Shown in pieces: positions 13,147 through 23,671 of a stretch of DNA of 64,000 nucleotides. Position 1 is the stretch's first letter; the number at the start of each line of letters is the position of its first letter. Position numbers and translations under genes: made by a program. The notes beneath the pieces are model-generated. The model had not been told where the DNA came from. It made no database searches and worked only from the letters and a program-made list of their open reading frames with translations. Source of the stretch: Liolophura sinensis (Eukaryota > Mollusca > Polyplacophora > Chitonida > Chitonidae); NCBI RefSeq assembly GCF_032854445.1, contig NC_088301.1:31790402-31854401 (forward strand), given 5' to 3'.

Positions 13147-14308
13147 GATAGGTTAGAGCAATTGAAACATGACTGGTCGGCCCGGTGTGAGTATAATGTG
13201 ACAGCGTGGGTGGTCATGTCTGGTGTCTTCGGCATGATACTTCAGTGGCGGAAGCATTTCGGCGGCATGGACTCGATCTGCCACAAGAAGACACTGCTGT
13301 AGTATTTGCACAAAAGAGTAATACTGAAAGGTCCCTGTGTTAGCCTCCTGAAACAATGTATTCTCCTGTTACTATGGTTACCGCTGTACTCGCGCGATAG
13401 CTGGAATACAGAGTGTGTGTGAATCCTTCAATGGTGACTTTGTCGTGTGTTTTAATCTGGTTTAATCCGATTATCTATTGATCATGTCAATACTATACCT
13501 GTGAAATCAAAAGGTGACCCCATCACGCCACTGTTGACTGTGGAAGGTGCACCAAGCGCACTTTAATGCCTAATCCTGTATTAGTGCTCGCTCATTTCGT
13601 CCATAAACCAGATTATGGGTTTTTGACAAGCATAACGCCGGTTTTATGTTAATCAGGATGGACCTACATGTACAGCTTTGCATTAAATTAAAACATTCAA
13701 TATTGATTTATGTACTAGATTGCTGTTAAAACGCTGTTCAATTTAGTTTTTATTTACTTATGTATACGACGGCGGTTAGGTTTGACGGGCTCTGGAAAAA
13801 AGACCCCTAGATACCTCGGGTACGGGTTTGTCCTCGTGACCAAGACGCCACCGAATGATCAAGGATTGCATGGTTTCCAGTTTGCATGAGACAAATTTGT
13901 TCAAAATTGAACTCAATAATACAACGTGAGGGAAACTAAAGCCACATAAGGCTTGGCGTGAGGACAAAAACATCAAAACTCATTATGTGGAGAACAAGTG
14001 GTTTCCAGCAAACTTTATGCAAGACCACACAAGAAAAGAGCCATCGGCCGTGACACACGGCAAGAGCAATGAAAGCAGAAATCTTGAACATTCGTATACA
14101 TGAATGTGTTTGAACATACATCTTCTTGCGACTTAGCTGTTAAAATGCAATTACTTAAACCACACCACTACAAACCTCTCAACCCAGTTATACTACATTT
14201 CATTCTGAAGAAGTACGGGTATAAAATAGAATGTGTTCGTTTTGTCGAGTTAGTGTGTAAATAAGACTTTGTTTTACTGGTGGGAGACAAAGCATGCAGT
14301 TCCGCACA
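13147..14308. other. Intergenic DNA without recognised features
   Basis: No coding frame longer than chance and no clear repeat seen. Confidence 0.4.
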
Positions 14309-14374
14309 TTTGAATGAGTTAAAAAGTTGAAACAAAATTTGTTGAAATTTGAATGAGTTAAAAAGTGAAACAAA
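14309..14374 (+). repeat. Short tandem duplication
   Basis: The phrase 'ATTTGAATGAGTTAAAAAGT' with a following GAAACAAAA occurs twice in succession. Confidence 0.7.
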
Positions 14375-15014
14375 AGAGCAGCGTCATACCTATACTTGAA
14401 TAACAATACCCATAATTTCAATACCAGTACGAGTGTTCGTGGACATCATAGCTGGTTTTATTTTTATTTTATTTTATTTTTTTGGAAGTAGGCTGAGAGC
14501 ACTGATGTTTTATTGGTGATAAGATTTGTAGATGACCGGAGAGCTCCATTTGAGCTCTTATGTAAAGCCCCGTCCAGACTGTCCACCATCGTTAAACTTT
14601 TGTTGACTCAACAGCAAGATGAATGCTGTTGAGGTAAACTGAGTGTCCCGTCCACAGTGCAAATCAGGTAGGTCAAACTGTATTGTCCAACGTTGTTGGC
14701 GTGTGTTGAGCTGTGTTTTTTACCAACCTTTTCGAAAAATTGGATGGAATTCTTCCTCTTTCTCATCAATGCACGAGACACAACGACGAGCAGCCGGAAG
14801 AATGATGTCATGGGTTTATCGGCCGCGCTGATTTCCATAGCCATACTCCTCTATCAACAAAACTGTCTCATGGTGAGACCAGTTTCTCTCTTGTGATTGA
14901 GTGATGTTAAGCCCCGTCCAGATTATCCAACATCACTCAACTTTTGTTGACTCAACAAGAAAGAACTTGAAGTTGGAATAATGTGACCGTCTTAAGGCAT
15001 GTGACCTGGGCGAA

Positions 15015-15212
15015 ATGGCGGCACCAAAGGCGAAAGAGGAAAACTGGTCTCATCATGATACAGTTTCGTTGATACAGGAGGTTGGAAAATACCCTTGCCT
15101 GTACAACATTCTCCCTAAAGATTACACAGACGGGGACAAAAGAAAATCATTGTGTCTCGTGCATTGGAGAGAAAGGTGGAAATTTCCCTTCAATTTATCG
15201 AAAGTTTGGTAA
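15015..15212 (+). pseudogene. MADF-like domain fragment inside the transposon
   Basis: Starts MAAPKAKEENWSHHD and contains 'LIQEVGKYPCLYN', 'KDYTDGDKR' and a following Trp, matching the first half of a MADF/Myb-SANT-like DNA-binding domain. Such domains form the second protein of Harbinger-type elements and many host factors. The match fades after about residue 50 and the frame ends at residue 65 just before an A-run, so it is most likely a decayed or truncated transposon ORF. Confidence 0.5.
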
Positions 15213-15251
15213 AAAAAAAAAGAGAAACTCAACACACGACACAGTGTTGGA

Positions 15252-15450
15252 TTTATTTCTTTAATTGGTGTTTTACGCCGTACTCAAGAATATTTCACTT
15301 ATACGACGGCGGCCAGCATTATGGTGGGTGGAAACCGGGCAGAGCGCGGGGGAAACCCATGACCATCCGCAGGTTGTGACAGGCCTTCCCACGTACGGCC
15401 GGAGAGGAAGCCAGAATAAGCTGGACTTGAACTCACTTTGTAGTGTGGGT
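15252..15450 (-). repeat. tRNA-derived SINE inserted in the DNA transposon
   Basis: Reverse-oriented copy: on the + strand it runs from TTTATTTCTTTAATTGG through 'TTTTACGCCGTACTCAAGAA' and 'ACGTACGGCCGGAGAGGAAG' to 'CTGGACTTGAACTCAC'. The tRNA-like head is cut short. Confidence 0.85.
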
Positions 15451-15518
15451 GTGACAACAAAAGTTGAACGATTTTGGATAGTGTGGACAGGGCTTTAGGT
15501 AGTCTGGACAGAGCTTAA

Positions 15519-16483
15519 ATCATAAGGGGTAAAAAGCATCTATCACGCGGAGAAAAGCTTCTGATACAGTGACACAGAAGTAAGTTTTCTGTATTGGTGT
15601 TGCTTTTATCACTGCAACATGCGTTTAGAATAACTGTAAAAAAAATTGTATTTAGAAATCACCTGATCTCCCTGATCAGTTAGCTCTGCATGCTGTGAAC
15701 TGCCTTCAGTCAAGGCTGATTAAACAACAGCTATGGAGGTAGGGAGATAAACTGTAAACAGAAGGGTAGCAAGTGCACAATGAAAAGCCAATGTAACACT
15801 GACAAATGTGTAGGCCCTAACCACAAACTGTGCCAAAGGCAAGTTATTCCAGACAGGATACCGCTATTAAGATATCGTTTAGTCACCACAAAAAAACTAC
15901 GGTGCCATTATAGATATGCCGACACACGATGATGCCATACCGAAGGACCCATGGCAATCTCCCCCCCCCCACCCCCCCTCATGTTACAACAACATCCCAC
16001 ACGCAGACCCACTCTTTACTGTGCATATATTACAGATGATGGAATGAGTTACTCAAGCATGCATGAGCCACACAACCAGTCAACTGCATCGGACTAGTTT
16101 ATACCGGATCTCACCAGTTGTGTACCTCTAAAATTGCCGGCAGATACACAAGTAAATGTCTAAGCGTCTAAAAAAAACTGTATTCGTTACATAACTAACG
16201 CTGTGTGAAGGATTTGTGAACGAGACGTTCTAATACATGAATTGCAAAAAACAGCGAGCACAACTTTTAACTGCCTTCTTGCATGCTGCCTCAATGTTTA
16301 TATTGATGAAGTGCTTAAAACAACGCCATGATAACCGCTGGCCACATAGCTGTCACATCGTGCATGTGTGCACGTGTGCCTGGGTTGAAGAATCGAGATG
16401 GACCACACAACTAGACTCATTCAGAGAGGATGATTCACAATGTAATTTTTTTCGATAACCTTGTCAACTTTTCGATGCAGTTT
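15519..16483. other. Intergenic DNA
   Basis: No gene supported. Contains a C-rich run at about 15960-15980. Otherwise nothing recognised. Confidence 0.4.
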
Positions 16484-17133
16484 GGAGCAGAGTTTGTCAG
16501 GCACATGTACACCTCTCTGTAGCAGAGGTTGTCAGGCACATGTACACCTCTCTGTAACAGAGTTTGTCAGGTTCATGTACACCTCTCTGTAGCAGAGTTT
16601 GTCAGGTTCATGTACACCTCACTGTAGCAGAGGTTGTCAGGTACATGTACACCTCTCTGTAGCAGGATTTTTTGTCAGGTTCATGTACACCACACTCTAG
16701 CAGAGTTTGTCAGGTACATGTACACCTCTCTGTAGCAGAGTTTGTCAGGTACATGTACACCTGTATGTAGCAGAGGTTGTCAGGTACACGTACACCCCTC
16801 TGTAGCAGAGTTTGTCAGGTACATGAACACCTCACTGTAGCAGAGGTTGTCAGGTACACTCTCTGTAGCAGAGGTTGTCAGGTACATGTACACCTCTCTG
16901 TAGCAGGGTTTTTCAGGTACATGTCAGGTTTGTCAGGTTCACTTTAGCAGAGTTTGTCAGGTACATGAACACCTCACTGTAACAGAGGTTGTCAGGTACA
17001 TGTACACCTCTCTGTAGCAGGGTTTGTCAGGTACATGTCAGGTTTGTCAGGTTCACTTTAGCAGAGTTTGTCAGGTTTGTCCGGTTCACTTTAGCAGAGG
17101 TCGTCAGGTACATGTACAACTCTCTGTAGCAGA
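16484..17133 (+). repeat. Minisatellite, ~35-bp unit containing the ACATGTAC palindrome
   Basis: About 18 imperfect copies of GTAGCAGAGTTTGTCAGG followed by TACATGTACACCTCTCT. Some copies lack the palindrome or have collapsed to shorter forms (16921-16960 and 17036-17095). Confidence 0.95.
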
Positions 17134-17492
17134 GCACTCTGGGACTGATTCCACAAAGCTATTTCTGGCGTAAGTCCAAATTTTAAAACTCTTTATGATG
17201 CTTAGGTATGATAGTTTAAGGTACTGGAAGCTGAAATTTGGAAACATTTGTCTTGAGGTAACATTCATACGGTGGACAAAATTTCAAAAGTCCAAAAATA
17301 AGCTTTAAGATTGTGATTAAAATTTTGACTTAAGTCAAAAGTGGCTCATCACCAGGTTTCCTCCAGGGGTCTCTAAAATATTTCTACACCACTGTGTTAT
17401 TGTTTACTGGTATAATTTCCTTGAGTACTGTACGTGGATCACAATCAAATGAATAAGTACCAGTAGGCCTACCGGTTGCCAAAATACGTTGT

Positions 17493-17620
17493 TTATTTAT
17501 CTGATCGGCATTTTACGTCGTGTACCCAGTGAGCTTACTCAAGAATATTTTACTTATGCGAAGTCGGCCAGCATTATGGTGCGAGGAACCGGGCAGATCC
17601 CGGGGGAAATCAAAACATGT
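17493..17620 (-). repeat. SINE fragment (3' part)
   Basis: Reverse-oriented tail and body: 'TTATTTATCTGATCGGCATT', 'CTCAAGAATATTTTACTTAT', 'GGCCAGCATTATGGTG', 'AACCGGGCAGATCCCGGGGG'. The tRNA-like head is absent. Confidence 0.8.
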
Positions 17621-17744
17621 TGCTTCTTGTTTCTGTTTGCTTTCACTTAGATGAATATACATCGCAATTGACTTTTGTTAATCATGAAGCCTATATAAGC
17701 CTATAAAACAAAAGTTTTATATTCAAGTTTACTACTGACAGTGC

Positions 17745-18080
17745 TCAACCGACAGAAACCTAGCGTTGGGGAAAATCATCACTAGACTGAATGCTGACCT
17801 TGGGGAAAGTCATTACCTGACCGAAAGCTGACCCTAGGAAAAGTCAACATCCTGCCGAAAACTAACGCTGGGGAAATTGATCGACGACCGAAAGCTGATG
17901 CTGGGGAAAATGACCGAAAGCATGCCATGGGGAAAGTCATAACCCGCCTGAAAGCTTACGCTGGGGAAAGTGATAACCCGCTAGAAAGTCGACGCTGCAT
18001 GGGAAAAAGTCATCAAACGGCTGAAAGCTGATTCTTGAGAAACTGATCACCCGCCAGAAAGTCGACGCTGGAGAAGCCAA
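17745..18080 (+). repeat. Degenerate tandem array, ~33-36-bp unit
   Basis: Around ten diverged copies of a unit like GACCGAAAGCTGACGCTGGG followed by GAAAGTCATAACCC. Unit length varies and several copies carry insertions. No coding role seen. Confidence 0.8.
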
Positions 18081-18666
18081 CCGACGCATGCAAATTACGG
18101 TTGGTGTAAGCTGTAAGCTGTGGTTGTAAACGCAAGCTTTGTGGCACAAAAAATGAGCTACAAGAATTGTGAAATTTAAAACTACATGTATACACATACT
18201 TACTTTTGATCATAAGAAGGCATTTCTCTTATTTGACTTGTTTAACGCAACACGCCAATGTTTTGCACTTGTACGATTATAGTCAAAATTGGAATGCCCA
18301 AAAATAAACCACCACCATTGGCAAGTTACTGACCATCTTCCACATGTGTGATTTACTTCCACGCCATATGTTGGTGACAGACAAGTGGCCTTCAGCGAAC
18401 GTCACAGTATGCACACGGCCCCAAAAACGCCGCAGCCACTTCTCACACGGGACAGATAAACAATGAGAACGGGAAAATCTACAAATTCTTTGTCAGTGTA
18501 CAGAAAGGAAGACTCAAGGATGAGCTATACACATGGTTCCAAATCGCAGTGGAACACATCGTTTTCATCTGTGACGTTGCAATACTTGTGTATTACATAG
18601 GTGTTTCGTGAGCACATATACACCGATATTTGTAACAATGGAATAATGGAAAAAACAAGAGTTCAC
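18081..18666. other. Intergenic DNA
   Basis: No gene or repeat recognised. Confidence 0.4.
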
Positions 18667-18793
18667 GGCCTAATTTCACGAAGCTCTCTTAAAGTTACGA
18701 GCTAGCAATAACCATGACGACGTAATGCATACAGTACTGGTTGTCGTGGTAGTTAAGTGAACGTAACGTTAAGAGTGCTTCGTGAAACCGCCC
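18667..18793. mobile_element. MITE-like palindromic element
   Basis: Ends are inverted: left GGCCTAATTTCACGAAGC; right, reverse-complemented, GGGCGGTTTCACGAAGC. The interior 'GACGACGTAATGCATACAGT' and 'TAAGAGTGCTTCGTGAAA' matches another copy at 41251-41380, confirming a dispersed family. Confidence 0.75.
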
Positions 18794-19472
18794 ATATGCA
18801 TAGCTTTGGATTGTTTCGTTACAGGCGGGAAGGAGTTTAGGAGTTCCTCATTGCACCAAACACATAACACCCTGCTGCGTGCATGTACTATATGAGAGTA
18901 CATTTAATGCGGCTACGGCATAGTGCCATGCTCTCCAGAAGACCAGAGTTATATGAAACAATGGGACTGTACAAAATAAAACATTTTTGTGTCATCATTT
19001 GGCAAGTATTGCCAAGGTCCATTTCGATTCTTCAACCCCGGTATACGTGCACACATTCTCGAGGATTTAAGTTTGAAAAATGAGTTGTTCGAAATGCCTG
19101 TCAGTATTGGTGACTGTGGTCCCAATGCCTAATGAGGCCATACAAAGTATGTATTGTCCGTGTCAAGATCCTTCCGGGAATTGAGCTCAAGGTTACATCC
19201 ACCGGCACTATCTACAGTAAACTTTGTCAGTAAGTGAGCGAGTAAAGAACATGCCTTTTGAGTTGCACTGTGAAACTGTTTGACTTTTAAATAAGCGTGA
19301 ATCATAAAACCCATGGTGTCGATGAAAGCAATTCGTCTAGGCGTGCCGTTAATATTTTTGATCTTCAGCTTAAGTGGAGTCCCTGTTAAGTGGAATGATG
19401 TCGTAAACTGGCTCGTGATAGCAAACTGTGCTGAATTGGTGAACGTCCTAGATGCAGAATTTGTCTGGGCTC
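18794..19472. other. Probable 3' flank of the gene at 19473
   Basis: No coding evidence. It would hold the 3' UTR of the - strand gene, but I could not identify a clear poly(A) signal. Confidence 0.35.
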
Positions 19473-20753
19473 TTAAATGACTGAGTCAGCTAGATATTTT
19501 GTCTGTAAATGATACACAGCCTCCTCAGTTTCACTTCGAAATTCCACCGTTTTCGATCTGGAAGACTGTACCTTGTCCACAGAGTTCATTGTCTCCGTGC
19601 AGCTTTGAGTAAACGAACCGACACGATTGCGAGTGTCCTTGAAAAATTTATCTAATCTTCTCTTTGAAGTAGGGCTTTTGGACACAGAGTTCACAGCAAA
19701 AGTGGATATCGGAGGGGACGACGAAAATCCAGGAAAACCGGGTAGGTTAAATCTTCGCAGACCTATATCTCGCACTATGTGTGGAGACAGATCGCCACAT
19801 GGCCATTCGTCTGGTCTTTGCGATGGTGAGAGAGTTCCCGGCGAAGCTCTGTTCACCGGAGAGGCAGACGGATCAATTTCTGATCTCGTCGTCGGTAAGC
19901 ATGTTATTGTTCTTGGCGAGGCTCTGTTTATTGGAGATTGCCAGAAGACCGCAGAGGAGTTTGGATCTACTCCTGATCGTGTCGTCCTTGAGTACACAGT
20001 TGATCCTGGCGAGGCCCTGCTCACCGGAGATGGCCAGAAGACCGGAGAGGAGGTTGGATCTACTCCTGATCGTGTTGTCCGTGAGCACACAGTTGTCCTT
20101 GGCGAGGCTCTGCTCACCGGAGATGGCCAGAAGACCATAGGGGAGCTCGGATCTGTTTCTGATCTCCGAGTCACCAATATGTCGTCTTGAACCAGTGTTG
20201 GCCCAGTCCGTAATACTGGCTCCAGCTTTTCCACTTCTTCTTCAGAAGTCGGCATACCAGCCGCCAGTCTCTTAATTTTGCACAAGTCTTCCGCTGATAT
20301 GTCATCAGAGGAGATGTATTTGTTCCTCCAGGGTGAGATGTATGTCGGGTAAAACACTTTTCTGGGAGTGCTCGTGGCTAACACTTTCGACACTTTTGGT
20401 ACAGCAAGTGGACGAACAAACAAAAGTGACAGCCGATCTGGCTGGCCTCTGATGCCCACTCCGCTGGTGTCATCTTCACCACCGTCGGCTTCGTTCGATG
20501 ATGTCCCAGACGTATCATCCATGGCATCCATCCGCAAATACGTCTTCGGGTCCTCCTCAGATGATGACGAACTCATTGTTGAACAACTGACCTCGCCAGT
20601 CAGATCCACATAGCTAGAGTCATCTAAGAGCAGCGCACTTTTCTCCAGCGACGATGTCGACAAGTTGAGACATCCTTCCGGTACCTTCCTTTTGCCCTCG
20701 CATAGTTTATCAGTTTTGGAAGATGCACCGCCACCATTATCGTTCACCTTCAT
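19473..20753 (-). CDS. Uncharacterised Ser/Pro-rich protein with 31-residue repeats
   Basis: One long open exon of 426 aa from the first in-frame ATG (20751-20753). I do not recognise the protein. The N-terminal third is Ser/Asp/Glu-rich with an acidic 'SSSSSEED' stretch. About residues 130-170 are more ordered, with 'PRKVFYPTYISPW' and 'SSDDISAEDLCKIKRLAAG'. Residues 197-289 are three tandem 31-residue repeats ('VFWPSPVSRASP' core), followed by a partial fourth. The tail is basic, with 'SKRRLDKFFKD'. Many S/T-P sites suggest a disordered phosphoprotein. The frame stays open upstream to 20858, and a good acceptor (CTGTTCAG) ends just before 20804, so this may be the last exon of a longer gene whose upstream exons I could not place. 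High open length and biased, repeat-conserving composition argue for a real gene. Confidence 0.6.
   Translation of the reverse strand: MKVNDNGGGASSKTDKLCEGKRKVPEGCLNLSTSSLEKSALLLDDSSYVDLTGEVSCSTMSSSSSEEDPKTYLRMDAMDDTSGTSSNEADGGEDDTSGVGIRGQPDRLSLLFVRPLAVPKVSKVLATSTPRKVFYPTYISPWRNKYISSDDISAEDLCKIKRLAAGMPTSEEEVEKLEPVLRTGPTLVQDDILVTRRSETDPSSPMVFWPSPVSRASPRTTVCSRTTRSGVDPTSSPVFWPSPVSRASPGSTVYSRTTRSGVDPNSSAVFWQSPINRASPRTITCLPTTRSEIDPSASPVNRASPGTLSPSQRPDEWPCGDLSPHIVRDIGLRRFNLPGFPGFSSSPPISTFAVNSVSKSPTSKRRLDKFFKDTRNRVGSFTQSCTETMNSVDKVQSSRSKTVEFRSETEEAVYHLQTKYLADSVI
19887..20165 (-). repeat. Three in-frame 93-bp repeats in the coding exon
   Basis: Each unit encodes 31 residues starting R-S-(E/G)-x-D-P and containing 'SPVSRASP' or 'SPINRASP'. 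A partial fourth unit runs to about 19830. Because 93 is a multiple of three, the copies also keep frames on the other strand open; those are shadows. Confidence 0.9.
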
Positions 20754-21247
20754 GCTGATATGACTGCTCTGCAAACTACCAAAGGAGGCTCCGTTTTTCA
20801 CTGGCTGAACAGGTTGGATAGGATTATTTAAAGAGCTAGAACCCGACTTTGCGTGTATTTAGGCAGTCCTTGAACAGATTTTATCTTTCAACTGTTTGGC
20901 CATTGTATAAATAAACATTACTTTCTGTTTGACCGTGATTCCAGGCAGAACAGTAGATATCCAAAGACTTGTGGTATCTGCAATCATCAAAACAGATATT
21001 TGTCAGGAAGTCTTTTTCTTTCACACACAAAGCGGAGAGAAATCACGAAACAAAAACAAATTAGTAAGTATTAACATAACAACTGTTAATTAGCTCAGAG
21101 GAAAATGTAGCCAAGGGTTTATTCTCGGAAGGATCAAGAATGCCGGTTTTGAAGTCTTAAACATGACATTACTAGGTCTTGAACCTTGGTTGATGTACAA
21201 GTGGTTACCAGTCGGACACTCTAACCTTTCGGCCACCAGCGTACGTC

Positions 21248-21345
21248 TTTATTTATTTACCTGACTGGAATTTTACGCAGTACTAAAGAATATTTCACTT
21301 ACATGAAGGCGTCCAGCATTATAACCGTTGAAACCTGTGAAAGTT
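21248..21345 (-). repeat. SINE fragment (3' part)
   Basis: Reverse-oriented tail: 'TTTATTTATTTACCTGACTG', 'TACTAAAGAATATTTCACTT', 'CCAGCATTATAACC'. Only the last ~100 bases of the family remain. Confidence 0.75.
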
Positions 21346-21540
21346 GCCATTTCGCGCCACTTTAAAGCTAGGTTTCGAATTATTATAGCGGACAAGTCCA
21401 AAAGGTGGGTCAATGAAATGCTGGTACAGAACCATCAAATCCTTTCATGAATACTCACTTTTTCCTCCAGCTGAGATATACTGTGCTGCAGAAATGCTGA
21501 TATCTCTTGTGTATATACCAGGAACCACAGCAACAACTTG

Positions 21541-21548
21541 TGACGTCA
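21541..21548. promoter_or_regulatory. CRE-like palindrome TGACGTCA
   Basis: A perfect cAMP-response-element core about 0.8 kb upstream of the - strand open frame at 20753. A second partial core (ATGACGTAA) lies at about 21568. The role is speculative. Confidence 0.2.
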
Positions 21549-22562
21549 CAGATAGCTGGTATCTATATGACGTAACGCACCGCTTGTAGAAACGTCTTGC
21601 GACGTCGTTTCCAGGCAAATCTTAGATGCGATGCCTACGTTCACAGAAATTCGTAAAGGTACACAATACAACCCCCCTTTTTAAGTTTTTGGCGTGAAGA
21701 GCATGATCATATTTATTACGAAGGTAGGCCTATAGGCCTAAAGGAAATGGAAATTGTGTTAGCAGCAGCAGGTGACTGGATGTAGGACAAAAGTTATACG
21801 GCAACTTCACCGTATACTGGAAGTTTACCGTTAGTTTGTACCTATTCGCTGAATTCGAGACGTTTGTCTATACAATTTAAGGTACAAGTCCTTCTTCACA
21901 ACTGTATCGCCTTCGTGAGAGAGGGGGTTAACACGCCATCAGGATGCAATGATAAATAAATAATCATAAAATAATAAAATAAATAAATGATAACTGTATC
22001 GGTATTCCTGGGCTCTGCGCGGTTTCCGCGGTAAATCAACATGTACATTAAACTTAAAACGTCACCATTGTCGTGGTTCAACCCTTTAACCTGTTTAACC
22101 GTTTTCAAGAGCGCAAATTACGACTGCTTTGTAAAAGGTGCCTCTAGAAACGATTGACCATCACCCAGGACCTTAAAGTTTAAAGTAATTTGCCAATTTC
22201 AGTTCCGAAAATTTCCCTTTGACAGAAATCATGTATAAACTGGCTGAGTAATTAAAAGATATAAATTATGCCACATGAATTAATAACAACTGCATGGCAT
22301 AAATTTCAACAGAAACATAATCTCTTATTTATTTATATTATTATTTATTTATCTATTAACCTATTATTTACCTTTTTAAAAAAATGACATTATACGAGTA
22401 AAACGATGATGTTTAAAAGTATTGGCAAACAAATGTTCTGTTATGTAACCTGTTTCAAGGTCACGGAGGCTGAAAAGAGTGGGGGAGGGGTGATAAGATA
22501 CCTAAGACAAAAAATGAAAGTAACACAAATAAATGCACAAATCTTTAAATAATCTAGTATGA

Positions 22563-22568
22563 TTTATT
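22563..22568 (-). terminator. Candidate poly(A) signal of SPICE1
   Basis: AATAAA on the - strand (TTTATT on +), about 960 bases past the SPICE1 stop and just beyond the minisatellite. It is the nearest strong hexamer I noticed downstream. Confidence 0.35.
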
Positions 22569-22922
22569 AAACTCAGGAGAAATAATAAAAAATACCATTC
22601 ATATGTACAAAAATAGCACATGTACCATTTTCAGGAAAACATCAAATATCACATTAGTTTAGCAAGCAGTAACACATGTAACAGTAGTGCAAATATACGC
22701 TGAAATGATAAAAGTGAAAAGGGATTTCTGATTTAAAAGCACTGTTTAAGTTTCTTTAAAAGTATATGTAAAAAAACCTTAAGCTGTATGACGTCAATAA
22801 GACTGTTATGTGTTATCGGACTGACAGATCAACATCTACAAAAGATGAAATGATATGTGTCTCTAAAACTCATGAATTACTCATTCTTTGATGAAATTAA
22901 TCAATGATTGTTCATGTAGTCA

Positions 22923-23590
22923 GCTGAGGACTGGGTAAGACATCATTACATCCTGACAGTTCTGTGTCCACAGATGAAGGCAGTGTCATTACTAGTAGAC
23001 TGTAGTTAGCTGAGGACTGGGTGAGACATCACTAGATCCTGACAGTTCTGTGTCCACAGATGAAGGCAGTGTCATTACTAGTAGACTGTAGTTAGCTGAG
23101 GACTGGGTGAGACATCACTAGATCCTGACAGTTCTGTGTCCACAGATGAAGGCAGTGTCATTTCTAGTAGACTGTAGTCAGCTGAGGAATGGGTGAGATA
23201 TAACTAAATCTTGACAGTTCTGTCTCTACAAATCAAAGCAGTGTCATTACTGGTAGACTTTTGTCAGCAAAGAACTGTGTGAGACATCACTAAACCCTGA
23301 CAGTTCTGTCTCCTGCATCACTGACAGGCTGTAGTTAGTTGAGGGCTGTGTGAGACATCACTATACCCTGACAGTTCTGTCTCCTTCATCACTGACAGGC
23401 TGTAGTTAGTTGAGGGCTGGGTGAGACATCACTAAACCCTGACAGTTCTGTCTCCTTCATCACTGACAGGCTGTAGTTAGTTGAGGGCTGGGTGAGACAT
23501 CACTAAACCCTGACAGTTCTGCCTCCTTCATCACTGACAGGCTGTAGTTAGTTGAGGGCTGGGTGAGACATCACTAAATCCCGACAGGTC
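22923..23590 (-). repeat. Minisatellite in the SPICE1 3' end, 86-bp then 71-bp units
   Basis: The marker 'GCTGAGG/GTTGAGG' recurs at 22923, 23009, 23095, 23181, 23267, 23338, 23409, 23480 and 23551: five 86-bp steps or near-steps, then 71-bp steps. The copy nearest the gene holds the last 18 or so SPICE1 codons and the stop. The other copies are repeats of that coding end lying in the 3' UTR. Confidence 0.95.
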
Positions 23591-23671
23591 TAGTTCCACT
23601 GTGGGCACAGACACAGAAATATGCTGAGGCTTCAACCCTACACCTGTTTTCTGGTTTGCAGGAAACATCTG
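23531..23671 (-). CDS. SPICE1: SPICE1 terminal exon (46 codons plus stop)
   Basis: Encodes the C-terminus ending 'VSPSPQLTTACQ' and a TGA stop at 23531-23533, inside the first unit of the 3' minisatellite. The acceptor is a TAGCAG tandem: cutting after TAG adds a Gln, cutting after CAG starts at Met; both keep frame. Confidence 0.75.
   Translation of the reverse strand, partial: QMFPANQKTGVGLKPQHISVSVPTVELDLSGFSDVSPSPQLTTACQ

Larger units (their letters stand above)
14910..15494 (+). mobile_element. Nested TIR DNA transposon (inner copy)
   Basis: The left terminus AGCCCCGTCCAGATTATCC pairs with the reverse complement of the right terminus, AGCCCTGTCCACACTATCC. Similarity extends inward through 'CAACTTTTGTTG', at least 35 bases each side. 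It is flanked by TTA (14907-14909 and 15495-15497). It carries a MADF-like coding fragment and is itself interrupted by a SINE in reverse orientation. Confidence 0.75.
14566..15515 (+). mobile_element. TIR DNA transposon (outer copy), PIF/Harbinger-like by TSD
   Basis: The left end reads AGCCCCGTCCAGACTGTCC. The right end, reverse-complemented, reads AGCTCTGTCCAGACTACCT, a good imperfect inverted repeat. The element is flanked on both sides by TAA (14563-14565 and 15516-15518), the three-base target duplication typical of PIF/Harbinger elements. No transposase is visible, so it is non-autonomous. A second copy of the family is nested inside its right end. Superfamily assignment is inference from the 3-bp TSD and the MADF-like fragment in the nested copy. 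Confidence 0.7.
20859..22560. other. Intergenic DNA between the unknown gene and SPICE1
   Basis: No supportable gene. It holds a SINE fragment and a TGACGTCA palindrome. AT-rich TTATTTAT stretches occur around 21950 and 22330. Upstream exons or the promoter of the 19473-20753 gene should be here but are not obvious. Confidence 0.4.

Noticed and set aside
19627-20190. 187-codon + strand frame opposite the unknown gene
   Set aside because: A shadow produced by the in-frame 93-bp repeats of the - strand exon; its composition follows the repeat.
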